From positions 24,747,084 to 24,811,083 of the forward strand of contig OX328098.1 of NCBI GenBank assembly GCA_946811185.2: a stretch of DNA of 64,000 nt, given 5' to 3'. The position numbers and the translations under genes are program-made. Each line of letters opens with the position of its first letter. Position 1 is the stretch's first letter. Origin of the DNA: Hippopus hippopus (lineage: Eukaryota > Mollusca > Bivalvia > Cardiida > Cardiidae). Positions 42,444 through 50,869 of this stretch are shown piece by piece. Under the pieces are notes generated by a model. That model worked only from the letters and a program-made list of their open reading frames with translations, was not told where the DNA came from and did no database searches.

Positions 42444-45400
42444 AAAGAGAGAAGTGGATTCCCTCGTTAAATATTAATTATGTAATGCGCGTGGCTGCCT
42501 ATACGCGTGCTCGTAGCAAAATTAATATAATTCATACAACAAATCTGCCTGAAAAAAGGATTTATTAGTTGCTTTATGCTCCTTAAATTGTCAATCTCTA
42601 GTACTGATAAAGCATAACAGAACGCCCATAATGCACCACATTGCACCATTTATTTTAAAGTTTTCCAAGGAGTGAGGAAAGGCGTTCCTCAGCACCCTCA
42701 AGCTTAACTCTTATTCTGTTAAATAAGTTTTGTTTGTTTGTTTGTTTGTTTGTTTGTTTGAATGGTGTTTTACGCCGCTTTCGACATTATTTCAGTCATT
42801 TCACGGCGACAGCTTACATATTCATGTATTTCCTGGGTTTCACCAGTACTAGGCTAGAGCTCTGAAGTGTCTTGCCCAAAGACACTCCTGTGAAAAACCC
42901 AGTGGAGCCAATGAGGCTGAACCCGGAGCCTCAAGGTCACGAGTCCTACACTTCACAACTGAGCCACACAGGTCCCCTGCTAAATAAGTGAATTGAAACT
43001 TTTAAGCTAACAGTAAAAACCAAACTTTTACTATATCAAAGGTATTCTTTTAGGGAAAAATATGTCTTTAACGTACAGTGCAGATCCAAGATCAGACTGC
43101 ACGTTTTGTGCAGTCTGATCTTGATCTACACTGTCCACTGAAGCGTCCCAATTCTCGCTTAGCAGCGTAAGGATTAACCATCAATCAAAATAAACAACGG
43201 ACTAGCTATGCCCCTGCCTAGTCTTCCTTACCGTGATCCTACGTGGCATTACCAAAGAAGGTTGCAATAGACAGATGTTCATTAGGGATCTTAGCAGATC
43301 CTAATTCGGCCTCAAAAATGAATCTGGAACCACTTGGAACACCGATGGCCCTGAAGGCATAGTCTAAAGTAGTGATGTTACATTTCTTGGTGAGTAGGTT
43401 GACTCCGTATTCTTTCTTCTAAAACATGATCAAAATGTGCAAGATATAGCCCAGTATCACAGAACAGAACACAATAATTGATCTCTTTCGGTGATTCCGC
43501 AGTACGTTGCTGAAGGACACTCCCACATGAGCAGTAGGGGCGGTTGGAATGAAACCAGGATCCGTATTCACCAACCATTCTTGAGAACATTCCTAGGGTC
43601 ATCCTGGTAAATTTCATAAATTTGAAACACCATTGGCTTTAAGGTAGGAGACCCGTAATGGAAAACAGCTATTTCCACTATAATATTATCCTACAAAATT
43701 TGCTATGATTAAACGTGAGTATTACTGCACTACTTTAACCGAGCCACTTTGTCCTTTTTTCTTTCTTAGAATTATCATTTATAAATCTAAAACCACTATA
43801 TTCTTATTACAAAGGGAGATAATAATTACCTCCCATTTCAGAAAACTAACAAAAGTATCAACAAATAATTTCAAGATAGATATCAAAGGAATTTTTGGTC
43901 AGTTAAAAATGTGCAAAAGTATTGTATCAGTATAAATCCTTATTTATCAACTAACAAGAAATTTTATTCCATGTTGCACTAGAAGCGTTAGGGGTCTACG
44001 ACCTTAAGCTAATCAGCTTCCTGCATTCACTAACCATTTTTAACTTCATTCGAAGTAAAATTTCAGATTTAGAAAGTTACACAACGTCTGATTGGCTAAA
44101 CCATAAGCCAATTAGAAGTCCTTTTACTCTCAAATTCAGAAAATTCTTGAGAACAAAACTAAAAATGTTCTTCAGAATGGTTGGTGCATACGGACCCTGG
44201 TGTTGCTTTACTTTCTTAATCTTGAAGAAAACTCAGAATGAAACTAAGAATGGTTGGTGAATACGGACCCAGGTTCCAAATTAAAAGTATTTGCTGAGGA
44301 CAAACCAACTTTAGCTATGATGGTATCGTCTACGAACGTGTAGAAAACAGTTGGCAGTGACAAGTGTTAAACCATCCAATTGACAAAATTGGTTATTTGT
44401 GTTTAAACAAATACGTTACCGATATTTATGGCATAAGAGTAGGAAAAATGTTTCAGATTTGTCATAGGAAAAGAATCTCGTTTCGGCAAAAACTGCTTCA
44501 CGTCAAAATTGTAAAGGGGATCGCAGTAGTTTACCCAGAAGGAATCCATTCCGAGTCATTTGCATACCAAATTCAAAAAATAGAATGCAACTTGCGATTA
44601 CAGCGCGGGAAATGGTAAACTCGTCTATTTGTAGCGCCATATTTTCCCCCAATTTTTTTAGGGATCCTTTTCATATTGTTGTCATTTTTTTATTTACATC
44701 AACTGAATTCAAATTTCTATTCTCTTTGAAAATCATTCCTCTGCCCTCTCGGTATCAAATCCCGATATTGTTGTGTGATTCCGTGTCGAGTTTTTGTGAC
44801 CTAGATTGTTACGATAGCATACCTGTGTAATGTACATGTATTTCGACTAATTTTTTGTTTTCATGATCTCATAAACATGCACGACGAAGGAAGTAAACAG
44901 TCACGTGACGAGATTCTAATCCATAATGAGACCGTTTTTTTTCCAAGTGGTACGGCTAGTAACTTATCCGCTAGAAATATGGTACGGCCATGACCAAACC
45001 ACCGACTACAGCCTTGCAACTAATCTAAGCCCGTTGAAGAACTTTGCTTGGATACATACAGTGTTAAACAGAAGTAAACTCAAAATATATTCTCTCTCGT
45101 GGCCCTCGTCTATTTCATCTTCTGTCTTGATGCGATTGTTCACTTCGTCATGATGTATGCGAGCTCTTTCTGAGAAATGTTTGCTACTGTCCACCTGAAA
45201 ATAATGTGTCTCTGATGGTAAAGATCTAAAAATTATAATGTCCGATTTTGCGATTTTATTCCGGCCAAGTGAAGTTTGAAATCGCAGTATTTGGGTTTTT
45301 ACTATTGACTGGAAAATTTCGTTTAATCCATATAAATGAATAAAAGAGATCAAACCCATACTAGTCTTTTTTCTTTTCTTTTTTTTTTAAATCTTAATTC

Positions 45401-46060
45401 CGACTAGTTTCGGTCAGTTTAATTCATTTTACCGTTTTAAGATCAACTTTACTCTAAAGTTTTCTTAAAAAAAAAAAAAAAAAAAAAGAAAAAACTACAA
45501 CCAACCAATGGAAGTGAAAGAAGTGAAAAAATATAAAAAGGACAGTTCAAAGATGTTTTTCGTTAGTTCTTTCTCACAATAATTCAAAGGCAAAGCAATG
45601 ATGGGCGTGTCCATGCGGAAAGTGATTGAAAAACTTGAAAGTCTGTCTCCTTCCCATTGCTTTGGTGATTCTGAAAATGGAGATTTATATGCAAGTAATT
45701 ATATTTACAGAGAAATCATGGTATGTATCAACCAACCACCCAAAAATGCATCCATAGTCTTATCATAGATTTAGAAATAACGCAATATCTAATTGGCTAA
45801 AACAAATACCATAATGTAAACGGTGTAATTTAGGAATATATAAAATGTAATTTAAGAATGTAAACAGTGTATTTTTGGAATGTTTACAATGAAAATTCAA
45901 TGTCAGAATGCAGAAAGTGATATTTTAGAATTTTAACTATGCAATTGTAGAAATTAATAATGTAACTTTAAAATATAAACTCTGAATACCTACCACATGG
46001 TATCGGTGCCTGTGCGTAACAAACTGCCAAAAATCCGAGAAGATAAGCGACGACCGCCAT
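38260..46060 (-). CDS. Ependymin-related secreted protein, five coding exons
   Basis: Five minus-strand exons (71, 166, 187, 88 and 73 nt) join in phase through canonical GT-AG introns to 195 codons including the stop. Residues 1-16 form a hydrophobic signal peptide before QAPIPC. Ependymin hallmarks follow: RARIHHDEVNNRIKTEDEID (about residues 44-63), KKCNITTLDYAFRAIGVPSG (90-109), IPGCIPIGDNYY and a C-terminal FDIPPEC. Cys 22, 92, 153 and 191 fit the family's disulfide cysteines; N93, N136 and N180 are glycosylation sequons. Family members are secreted or lysosomal glycoproteins with a LolA/LolB-like hydrophobic pocket; length about 200 residues matches. Codon 139 is TAG, so this copy is either broken, polymorphic, mis-sequenced or spliced around it. 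Introns hold many repeats. The subtype is not determined. Confidence 0.9.
38583..38760 (+). mobile_element. SINE fragment of the 16.2-kb type
   Basis: 'GGGTGTAGGTTCCATTC' in the B-box position and 'GAGACCTTAAACCGAGATGC' in the body match the minus-strand SINE at 16,183-16,497. Confidence 0.5.
38765..38877. repeat. Family A fragment with deleted right arm
   Basis: 'CATGAGGTAAAATGGTCATT', 'GATCGACCCATGTCAGCCTG' then directly 'CCACAGAGTATGGCTG'. The second hairpin arm is missing. Confidence 0.65.
39145..39445 (-). mobile_element. tRNA-derived SINE, minus strand, in intron 4
   Basis: T-rich tail complement at the left (TTTGTTTGTTTTGGGG), then 'GGTTTTTTAACCGCCATTC'. The head complement is at the right (TACCGATAGAGCTACCAGG). 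The 'AGATCATTGCCAAG' segment and internal spacing follow the other copies. Confidence 0.7.
39574..39928. mobile_element. Inverted-end MITE in intron 4
   Basis: 'CCAATGGAAGCCAAAAGTAA' then ACAA at the left is mirrored by 'GTTTACTTTTGGCCGCCATG' at the right. A second, partial copy is at 54,112-54,302 (AAACTCATTTTTCTGCC; GGCCGCCATTGGGCC). No coding capacity. Confidence 0.65.
40079..40245. repeat. Long hairpin, ~67-bp arms
   Basis: Left arm from 'GGATAATCAACTGGTTGTG' through 'AATCTGTCACTCGAATGGGG' pairs with the right arm 'CCCCATTCGAGTGACAGATT' to 'GACAACCACTTGATTATTC'. The loop is about 30 bases. Confidence 0.85.
40510..40755. repeat. Family D element
   Basis: 'GTAGAAAAAGGAGAAAATGC' with the hairpin 'TGGTTACTAGCATT'. 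The right flank 'TCTTTCTCCCACAA' is duplicated (40,657 and 40,704). Confidence 0.65.
40982..41116. repeat. Hairpin repeat, sister of 618-800
   Basis: 'GATCTGACATGAG' ... 'GTTATTAAGCGAGCC' / 'GGCGAGCTTAATAAC' ... 'AGTGTCAGATTC'. The arms are roughly 60 bases with few mismatches. Confidence 0.75.
41395..41482 (-). CDS. Ependymin-related gene, exon 4
   Basis: Acceptor 'GTATTTTTCAG', donor AG then GTACCT. Phase 1 in, phase 2 out. It encodes RYSTVVTIPGCIPIGDNYYN then DVTGYVES, the conserved segment around the third ependymin cysteine. Confidence 0.92.
41520..41712. repeat. Family D element, partial
   Basis: 'TTTTGAAAGCATTTGCAGGC', 'GAAATGTCTTTGTAAGAGTA', 'TAAAACATGGAACTGTTTGG'. Hairpin decayed. 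Confidence 0.55.
42001..42133. repeat. Family C' element, truncated
   Basis: 'TTCTTTCACCGCCAAATATA' at the left, 'CTAAAGGCTTGACAAAACAA' and 'GATCAAAGCTCAGACTGC'. The right half is absent where an A element starts. Confidence 0.55.
42136..42373. repeat. Family A palindromic element
   Basis: 'ATGCATCTGCGTGATCTAGT', 'TTCGATTCATGTCAGCCTTC' core, and 'CTCTTTTCACAGAATAAGG'. Confidence 0.7.
42401..42443. repeat. (CA)n microsatellite
   Basis: About 21 CA repeats with one CG interruption. Confidence 0.95.
42703..43175. repeat. Family C element split by a SINE
   Basis: Left end 'CTTAACTCTTATTCTGTTAA' (42,703-42,728) continues after the SINE at 42,977 (CTGCTAAATAAGTGAATTG) to the core 'GATCCAAGATCAGACTGCAC' and the end 'CGCTTAGCAGCGTAAGGATT'. 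Confidence 0.8.
42729..42976 (-). mobile_element. tRNA-derived SINE with 13-bp target duplication
   Basis: Minus orientation, with a (TTTG)n tail at 42,729-42,760, 'GGTGTTTTACGCCGC' and 'ACATTATTTCAGTCATTTC', and a head complement at 42,930-42,970. Direct repeats CTGTTAAATAAGT (42,716-42,728) and CTGCTAAATAAGT (42,977-42,989) bracket it. This is retroposition into a family C element. Confidence 0.88.
43232..43418 (-). CDS. Ependymin-related gene, exon 3, with in-frame TAG
   Basis: Acceptor 'GATCATGTTTTAG', donor CACG then GTAAGG. Phase 0 in, phase 1 out. It encodes KKEYGVNLLTKKCNITTLDY, then AFRAIGVPSGSRFIFEAELG and SAKIPNEHLSIATFFGNAT. Next comes TAG (43,239-43,241), then DH. The surrounding frame is intact and flanking exons stay in phase, so the stop is a single point change or an error. 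A second donor, TTTG then GTAATG at 43,252, would remove seven codons including the stop and keep phase 1. Confidence 0.9.
43559..44272. mobile_element. Element with GGRTCCGTATTCACCAACCATTCTT inverted ends
   Basis: 'GATCCGTATTCACCAACCAT' plus TCTTG at 43,559 is mirrored by AAGA plus 'ATGGTTGGTGAATACGGACC' ending near 44,272. A third, inner copy of the right end is at 44,168-44,203, so two related elements may overlap. Family J (43,750-44,006) forms part of the interior. Confidence 0.7.
43750..44006. repeat. Family J repeat, inverted twin of 1,674-1,930
   Basis: 'GTCAGTTAAAAATGTGCAAA' and 'GCACTAGAAGCGTTAGGGGT' are complements of the copy at 1.7 kb. Confidence 0.7.
45060..45225 (-). CDS. Ependymin-related gene, exon 2
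   Basis: Acceptor 'CATTATAATTTTTAG', donor AACACT then GTATGT. Phase 2 in, phase 0 out. It encodes SLPSETHYFQVDSSKHFSER, then ARIHHDEVNNRIKTEDEIDE and GHEREYILSLLLFNT. A second AG at TTTTCAG (before GTGGACAGT) lies inside and would need a different upstream phase; the outer acceptor was chosen because it joins exon 1 in phase. Confidence 0.88.
45529..45541 (+). promoter_or_regulatory. TATA-box candidate
   Basis: 'AATATAAAAAGGAC' fits the TATA consensus and lies about 65-70 bp before an ATG. A start site would be expected near 45,560-45,575. Sequence match only. Confidence 0.4.
45598..45720 (+). CDS. Possible first coding exon of an unidentified plus-strand gene
   Basis: ATG at 45,598 (or 45,601, 45,613) begins a 41-codon frame reading MMGVSMRKVIEKLESLSPSH, then CFGDSENGDLYASNYIYREI, M. 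It runs to a good donor, ATG then GTATGTATC, at 45,721. It sits downstream of a TATA-like box and antisense to intron 1 of the ependymin-related gene. The frame would end in TAG at 45,769 if unspliced. The protein is not recognised and no second exon was found, so it could be chance. Confidence 0.25.
45990..46060 (-). CDS. Ependymin-related gene, exon 1 with signal peptide
   Basis: ATG in a good context (GCAACATGGCG) opens MAVVAYLLGFLAVCYAQAPI then PCG. The donor AG then GTATTC leaves phase 2. A rival donor four bases upstream (TGTG then GTAGGT) gives phase 1, which does not fit exon 2. Cleavage is expected after about residue 16. No TATA box is evident upstream; a 5' non-coding exon is possible. 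Confidence 0.88.
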
Positions 46061-46165
46061 GTTGCATCTGTTTAAACCTTGCTTCAAAACTAAAGACCGG
46101 TTTTTGGACAGCGATAACAGATTGATGTTCTATGAGTAACTGTGACATGGATACTCCATCCCTTT

Positions 46166-46630
46166 TCCTCTTTACCAAACGACAAGGTTTGTCCACATTT
46201 ATAGGAGTTGATGACCACAAATTGAATGTGGATGAATGATTGAAATTGTCTCTAAAAGGGTAGATACACAGTGGAAATGCTGGTTACTGGTTACCAGTAT
46301 TTTCTCCTCTTCCCACAATGTTTTCAAAAGCCTTGTCTCTCAGACTCGTTAAAACAGGGGATTGTTTGGGTAACTGGTTAACCCTTTGCCAAACTATTTT
46401 TTTTACAATCAAAAGGAAGACGGCTTATGAAAACATTTTGTAAAACTGGGCAAGAAATTAAGCGTGGTTCGTGAAGTGAACCGATGGGGTTTGTCTATGG
46501 AAGGGTAAAAAAATCTTTGAGAAAGGAGAAAATGCTGGTAGCCATCCTTTTCTCACAATGATTTCAAGAGCCTCTTTCATCATGGTCGTTAAAAACACGG
46601 GAGTTTTTAGTAAAGGATTAGGTTCAAATT
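46166..46630. repeat. Two family D elements in series upstream of the ependymin-related gene
   Basis: 46,166-46,381 has hairpin 'GGAAATGCTGGTTACTGG' and ends 'TAAAACAGGGGATTGTTTGG'. 46,383-46,630 has 'CCCTTTGCCAAACTATT', 'GGAGAAAATGCTGGTAGCC' and 'TCATGGTCGTTAAAAACACG'. Confidence 0.7.
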
Positions 46631-46704
46631 TGCACTTTCTACCCTAGCGATAGGACAATCTACTTGTTTGTCCCTTTCTGTCAATGATATTATCGTCGCA
46701 TCAG

Positions 46705-46990
46705 TATTATTCTGGTGACCGGCAGGGGCCTTGCATTTCTCAGTTGTGAACATGTAGGAAGGTCCCGGGTTCGATCTTTACCAGATACCCTGGGAATCTC
46801 ATGAGAATTTTTTTTTATGCAAGACAACTCAGAGGAGCAGCCTTTTGCTAGTGAAACCTACGAAACACATGTCGCCCTGATATAAATAATATTAGAGGCG
46901 GCGTAAAAAACAAATCAAACAATCGATCAATCAATCGGCAGATCCATCAATCAATCGATCGATCGATAAGTCAGTCAGTCAGTCGATCAA
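46705..46990 (+). mobile_element. tRNA-derived SINE, plus strand
   Basis: Head with 'GGTCCCGGGTTCGATCTTTA', then 'GCTAGTGAAACCTACG', 'TGATATAAATAATATTAGAG' and 'GGCGTAAAAAACAAATC'. The tail consists of ATCA/ATCG/TCAG repeats up to 46,990. Confidence 0.75.
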
Positions 46991-47433
46991 TATGGTATTC
47001 GATGGGGAACAACTCAACCTTTCTTCCTCTCTGGTTAATAATGAAGAGTCCTTTACCAGCGACAAATATTTTATGACTAAGAAAAACAAATAGGACTGCC
47101 CTTTTTTCCCTGTGATTTTCCGTATAATGTCGTGTTTGAGTTGGAATAGCTAAATACGCAGTCGGTTAATGTGCCATATTTTTCTTAACTTCTTGAGTAG
47201 GCCTAAGGACATGTTTGATAAAAAAAAAAGAAACAGTAAAGCGCTGGGTTTGCCATAAAAGTACAGCAGATTGTCAAAAATAATGAATACCGCTAACTTT
47301 TCATTGTAACAAAATGCATGGATGTGACACTTTTTGCCCTAGATATATTAAACGGTGTAAATAAAAGGTCAGATTGACTGCACGTTCTGTGCATTGTGAT
47401 CTGTAGCTTTTTTTGTCCCCAAAGATATCCAAC
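46991..47433. other. Unassigned stretch with a family C half-core
   Basis: Only 'AAAGGTCAGATTGACTGCAC' near 47,365 relates to family C. No gene. Confidence 0.4.
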
Positions 47434-47550
47434 CTTTCAGCGCCAAAGGCTGAAACAGAGGCTTTTGCAAACGACATATATCAAGATCAGACTGCCAAGA
47501 AGGTACAGTCTGATATTTGCTTGTTTAGTCAAGCCTATAAGAGAAATATA

Positions 47551-48099
47551 TATGAGTCATGCTCTGTGAAAGGGGGGCTTAATGTATCTGCGAAAAGTAT
47601 CGACCCAGGTCAGCCTGCGCAATCCGCGCAGGCTGACCTGGGCCGAAACTTTTCGCTATTGGTCAATTATCTGTATATCCAAGGGCTAGTGTACCTCATG
47701 ATAAAGTCGATTTTTAAAAAAAAGTGGATATAATGGATTTGGTTGTTGGTTGTATTGGGGTTTAACGCCACTTTAACAGCTAAGGTCATATCATGGCGGT
47801 CGGTGACGCACATGTGTTTCCTGGCTTTCTCACACCAGTACTAACACAACTTTCTTTCCAAAGCCACCGACTACTTTTCTCACATGCTTCAGCAGAGGTG
47901 AGAGGCGAAAATACGCCGGAAAGAAAGTTCGCCTCAACCGGGTATCGAACTCACAGCCACCAGGTCATGAGTCCGACACGCTCACCACTGAGCCACCCGG
48001 GCGGGCAGGATATAATGGATCCATAATTATGTGATGGCTTGCTTGGTACCAGCTATCACGGAGACGCATTAAGCCCCCTTTTGCCAAAGCATGGCTCAT
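47551..48099. mobile_element. Family A element with 7-bp flanking repeat, split by a SINE
   Basis: 'TATGAGTCATGCTCTGTGAA' to 'GCCAAAGCATGGCTCAT', flanked by AAATATA at 47,544-47,550 and 48,100-48,106. The core hairpin is nearly perfect ('GACCCAGGTCAGCCTGCGC' ... 'GCGCAGGCTGACCTGGGC'), so this copy is young. It gives the best estimate of family A boundaries. Confidence 0.85.
47739..48007 (-). mobile_element. tRNA-derived SINE with 13-bp target duplication
   Basis: Direct repeats GGATATAATGGAT at 47,726-47,738 and 48,008-48,020 bracket it exactly within the A element. Minus orientation: tail complement 'TTGGTTGTTGGTTGTATTGG', 'GGTTTAACGCCACTTT', and head complement with 'GGTATCGAACTCACAGCC' and 'CTCACCACTGAGCCACCCGG'. 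Confidence 0.92.
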
Positions 48100-48163
48100 A
48101 AATATAATTTTTTGCGTTTCAGTGGATTGTATAATCAGTCATCGAAAGAGGTCAAGTTTATTA

Positions 48164-48422
48164 GCTATACTCTGTGAACAGGGCGTTTAATACATCTGCA
48201 AGAAGTGTCGACCCAGGTCAGCCTACGCAGTCAGTGCAGGCTGACTTGGGTCGATTTGTTTGCTTTAGGTAAATTTTCCGTATGTCAAAGGAACACCTTA
48301 CCTCATGACTTTGAAGGTTGTTGTACAAAATGGATTTCATGGATCCAAAATTATGTGACGGCTTGCTTTGTATCATGCATCACCGAGATGCGTTTAATCC
48401 TCTTTTCACGGACCATGGCTCA
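48164..48422. repeat. Family A palindromic element, full length
   Basis: 'CTATACTCTGTGAACAGGGC' to 'TTTTCACGGACCATGGCTCA'. Core 'TCAGCCTACGCAGTCAGTGC' then AGGCTGACTTGGGTCG. It starts a few bases after the split C' element ends. Confidence 0.8.
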
Positions 48423-49416
48423 AATGAATGATAAAAAAAAATTCGAAAATACTGAAAGTTTAATGTCGTTTCGACTAGTAGGCTACATCCCAATTTTTCA
48501 GACAGTGTGGGTCAAAATCACATTTCACGGCTTGAGAAGTCTGATCTTGATCTACCCTCTCTGCAAAAGAAAACGAAGTAGCTTTTAGTAATTTAAGGAT
48601 CATTTAATAAAAATTCTCCCACTTTCATGAAGCTATGGTCGGAGGCGTATAATCTCGTGGTGCATATAAAAATTTTGCATTATACGCTGTGAAAGCTAAA
48701 AAGATACATATTCATTGAGTAAAAACTATCACATCTTCGTGTTTAAAGGCTTCTTTCAGTACGAAAATCTGTCCAAAATTCGGCCAGTGTAGATAGAGGA
48801 TCAGGCCACACGTCCTGTGCAGTCTGATCCTAGATTTAAACTGTCAGCAAAGGCATCTGGAATTACTGTAGGCGCTGATAGGGTAAACTGTCATGCATGG
48901 AATAAGTGTGCGGTCATAAAGTTGTCAAAACTAGCCGACCGATGTCTGAAATACTGCGTTATCTGTTTCGGTGATTCTGTTTGGTTTTTTTTTTTATTAA
49001 AATAAGACGCAGTTGTATGACTAGTCCAAAAAAAATGTGCCTTTTTTAAATTCAAACGACATAGTCATAGAATTGATTTCCATTCGTGCATAGGTAAATT
49101 AACCCTTAAAGCGCCTTTTAAAACAAATTATAATTGTCTCTACAACAAGTGTAGATCAAAGTCAGACTGCACAAATCGGCAGTCTGAAAAAGAAGAACAT
49201 TGAAATTCCAATTATTTGGGTCTTCTTTCAAGGCTGAAAGTGTCTGTTAGGTTTATTTGGCGCCATAAAAACAAATACCTGCTCAACTTGCGTGTCTGTC
49301 CTGTCTTTGAAGTTGAGGTACATCTATATTTGTAAAATACACATTGACGTTATGATGATGATTTTCATCTCTAGTTCTTACAGCTGTGATGACACCCTTT
49401 TCGTTTAGGAAACATT
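48423..49416. other. Mostly unassigned; two decayed family C cores
   Basis: Cores at about 48,787-48,845 ('GTGTAGATAGAGGATCAGG' / 'GCAGTCTGATCCTAGATTTA') and 49,140-49,190. No coding frame. Confidence 0.5.
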
Positions 49417-49668
49417 TGACCCATGTTCTGGCAAAATGGGGCTGAAAACATCTCTGTGATGCATTATACCATGCAAATCATTACATTATTATTGATCCAT
49501 TATATCCGTTTTTTTTAATAAATGTCTGAATCCTGAGGTGAATGCTCATTGGACATGCAGAAAAATGACCTAAAGCAAAAAGTTTCGGCCCTGGTCAGCC
49601 TACGCAGACTGACCTTGGTTGATACTTTTTGCAGATAATTAAATCCTTTTTCACAGAGCATGGCTCAC
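49417..49668. repeat. Family A palindromic element
   Basis: Decayed left end 'GACCCATGTTCTGGCAAAAT', shortened core, and right end 'CTTTTTCACAGAGCATGGCT' then CAC. Confidence 0.75.
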
Positions 49669-49883
49669 TTCTAGGATCGACAAAATGGCGTATTTTTGTT
49701 AACTTATTAAAAATGTCGCATTAGACTAAATCTCTTTTCGACTAAGAATATTTCGATATAGATCTAATACCATTCGTTCAAATTTCTATCGACCGTCTGT
49801 CGTGTATCACATTCTAAAAAGGACACCATTCTCTCTGTTTCTGGCTTTCCATCTCTGCCATACCTACGAAAGTTCGTGGTTTT

Positions 49884-50562
49884 TACTTAACGACGTATAG
49901 TACAAATTTTTCTAACGCACAGATTTTTTTAAAACTTGGCACATACGAAGCTCATCATGTCTCTAGGAGATTACAGTAAAACAAGGTGTGGGTCACCTTG
50001 CTCGTTTCTGAGAAATTTGCCTTTCAAAAAGGTATATACAGTTCCAAAATTCAGCTTATATTGGACTTAAAGCGCCTTTCTTTAATAGTCAGTTAAACAG
50101 GAAAATTACAAGAAAAATATACAAATATACATCATTTTAATGAAAATTCATATATTTTTGCACAAAAAATATATAAAAGCCTGGTTTTGAGCATAGTAAA
50201 TGTACAAATATGCATGTTATATATGGATCATTGAGTTAAAAAGGGATATAATTTGACCGAATTAAGGGTTAATTTTAAATAAATATATATTTTCTAACGG
50301 ATAGATTTTTCTTAAAATTTCCACACTTATAGTATTTATAATTGTAAACAATAAGAAAAAATAAAAACGGTGTACGTTTCAAAGATCTATTTTTTTCTCT
50401 TCACCAATACTACCCGAAGAAAGTGCTACCTGTTTCAGTGCACCAATAGTATTACCATTATGTGTAAAAGATACATAGTTGCACTTTTGATTCAATATCC
50501 AGGACAAAAAATACATGCGCAGTAGGATGCGCGCGAACATTTGTCATATACGTCGTTAAGTA
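49884..50562. mobile_element. Element with TACTTAACGACGTATA inverted ends
   Basis: 'TACTTAACGACGTATAGTAC' at 49,884 is mirrored by 'CATATACGTCGTTAAGTA' ending at 50,562. 679 bp, AT-rich inside, no coding frame. Flanking bases do not show a clear duplication. Confidence 0.65.
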
Positions 50563-50584
50563 CTATACTTTATATAACGTTTAA

Positions 50585-50800
50585 ACATATTTATTTTACA
50601 TCGATTGAGAAACAAGTTCTTACAACTTATACTAATCCTTCTCGATTCTGCTTCCTCGGAACTACACCAGTACTCGCACCGAATGTGTGGGCCAATGAAA
50701 TATCCCAAAGCTGACACTCGCTCCCGGGTATCGAACTCGGGACTTTATGGTTACGAGACCGACGCTCTACCCCACAACCACGGAGGGTCAGACAGCAAAT
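50585..50800 (-). mobile_element. tRNA-derived SINE (same type as 32,180), minus strand
   Basis: Minus-strand head 'GTGGTTGTGGGGTAGAGC' and B box 'GAGTTCGATACCCGGGAGCG'. The body includes 'GTGCGAGTACTGGTGTAG' and 'AAGTTGTAAGAACTTG'. Confidence 0.7.
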
Positions 50801-50869
50801 GGAAAGAGAAAGTTAGCACTTGATGGTAGAAATATTTCACACCATAGTCAAATGGTCCTTTCCAAATCA

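Larger units (their letters stand above)
41483..43231 (-). other. Intron 3 of the ependymin-related gene
   Basis: 1,749 bp, GTAAGG ... TTTCAG. It holds a D element, a truncated C' element, an A element, a CA microsatellite and a C element split by a SINE. Confidence 0.8.
43419..45059 (-). other. Intron 2 of the ependymin-related gene
   Basis: 1,641 bp, GTATGT ... TTTTAG. It contains the inverted-end element 43,559-44,272; nothing is recognised in 44,280-45,059. Confidence 0.8.
45226..45989 (-). other. Intron 1 of the ependymin-related gene
   Basis: 764 bp, GTATTC ... TTTTAG. It contains a possible plus-strand promoter and first exon (45,529-45,720). Confidence 0.75.
47434..48158. repeat. 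Family C' element split by an A element
   Basis: Left part 47,434-47,550 (CTTTCAGCGCCAAAGG ... GCTTGTTTAGTCAAGCCTAT) continues after the A element at 48,100-48,158 (TTTCAGTGGATTGTAT ... CATCGAAAGAGGTC). The consensus order is that of 9,829-10,037. Confidence 0.8.

Noticed and set aside
45061..45180. Exon 2 starting at the inner acceptor TTTTCAG
   Set aside because: It would need phase 0 from exon 1, while the usable exon 1 donor gives phase 2; the outer acceptor at 45,226 joins in phase.
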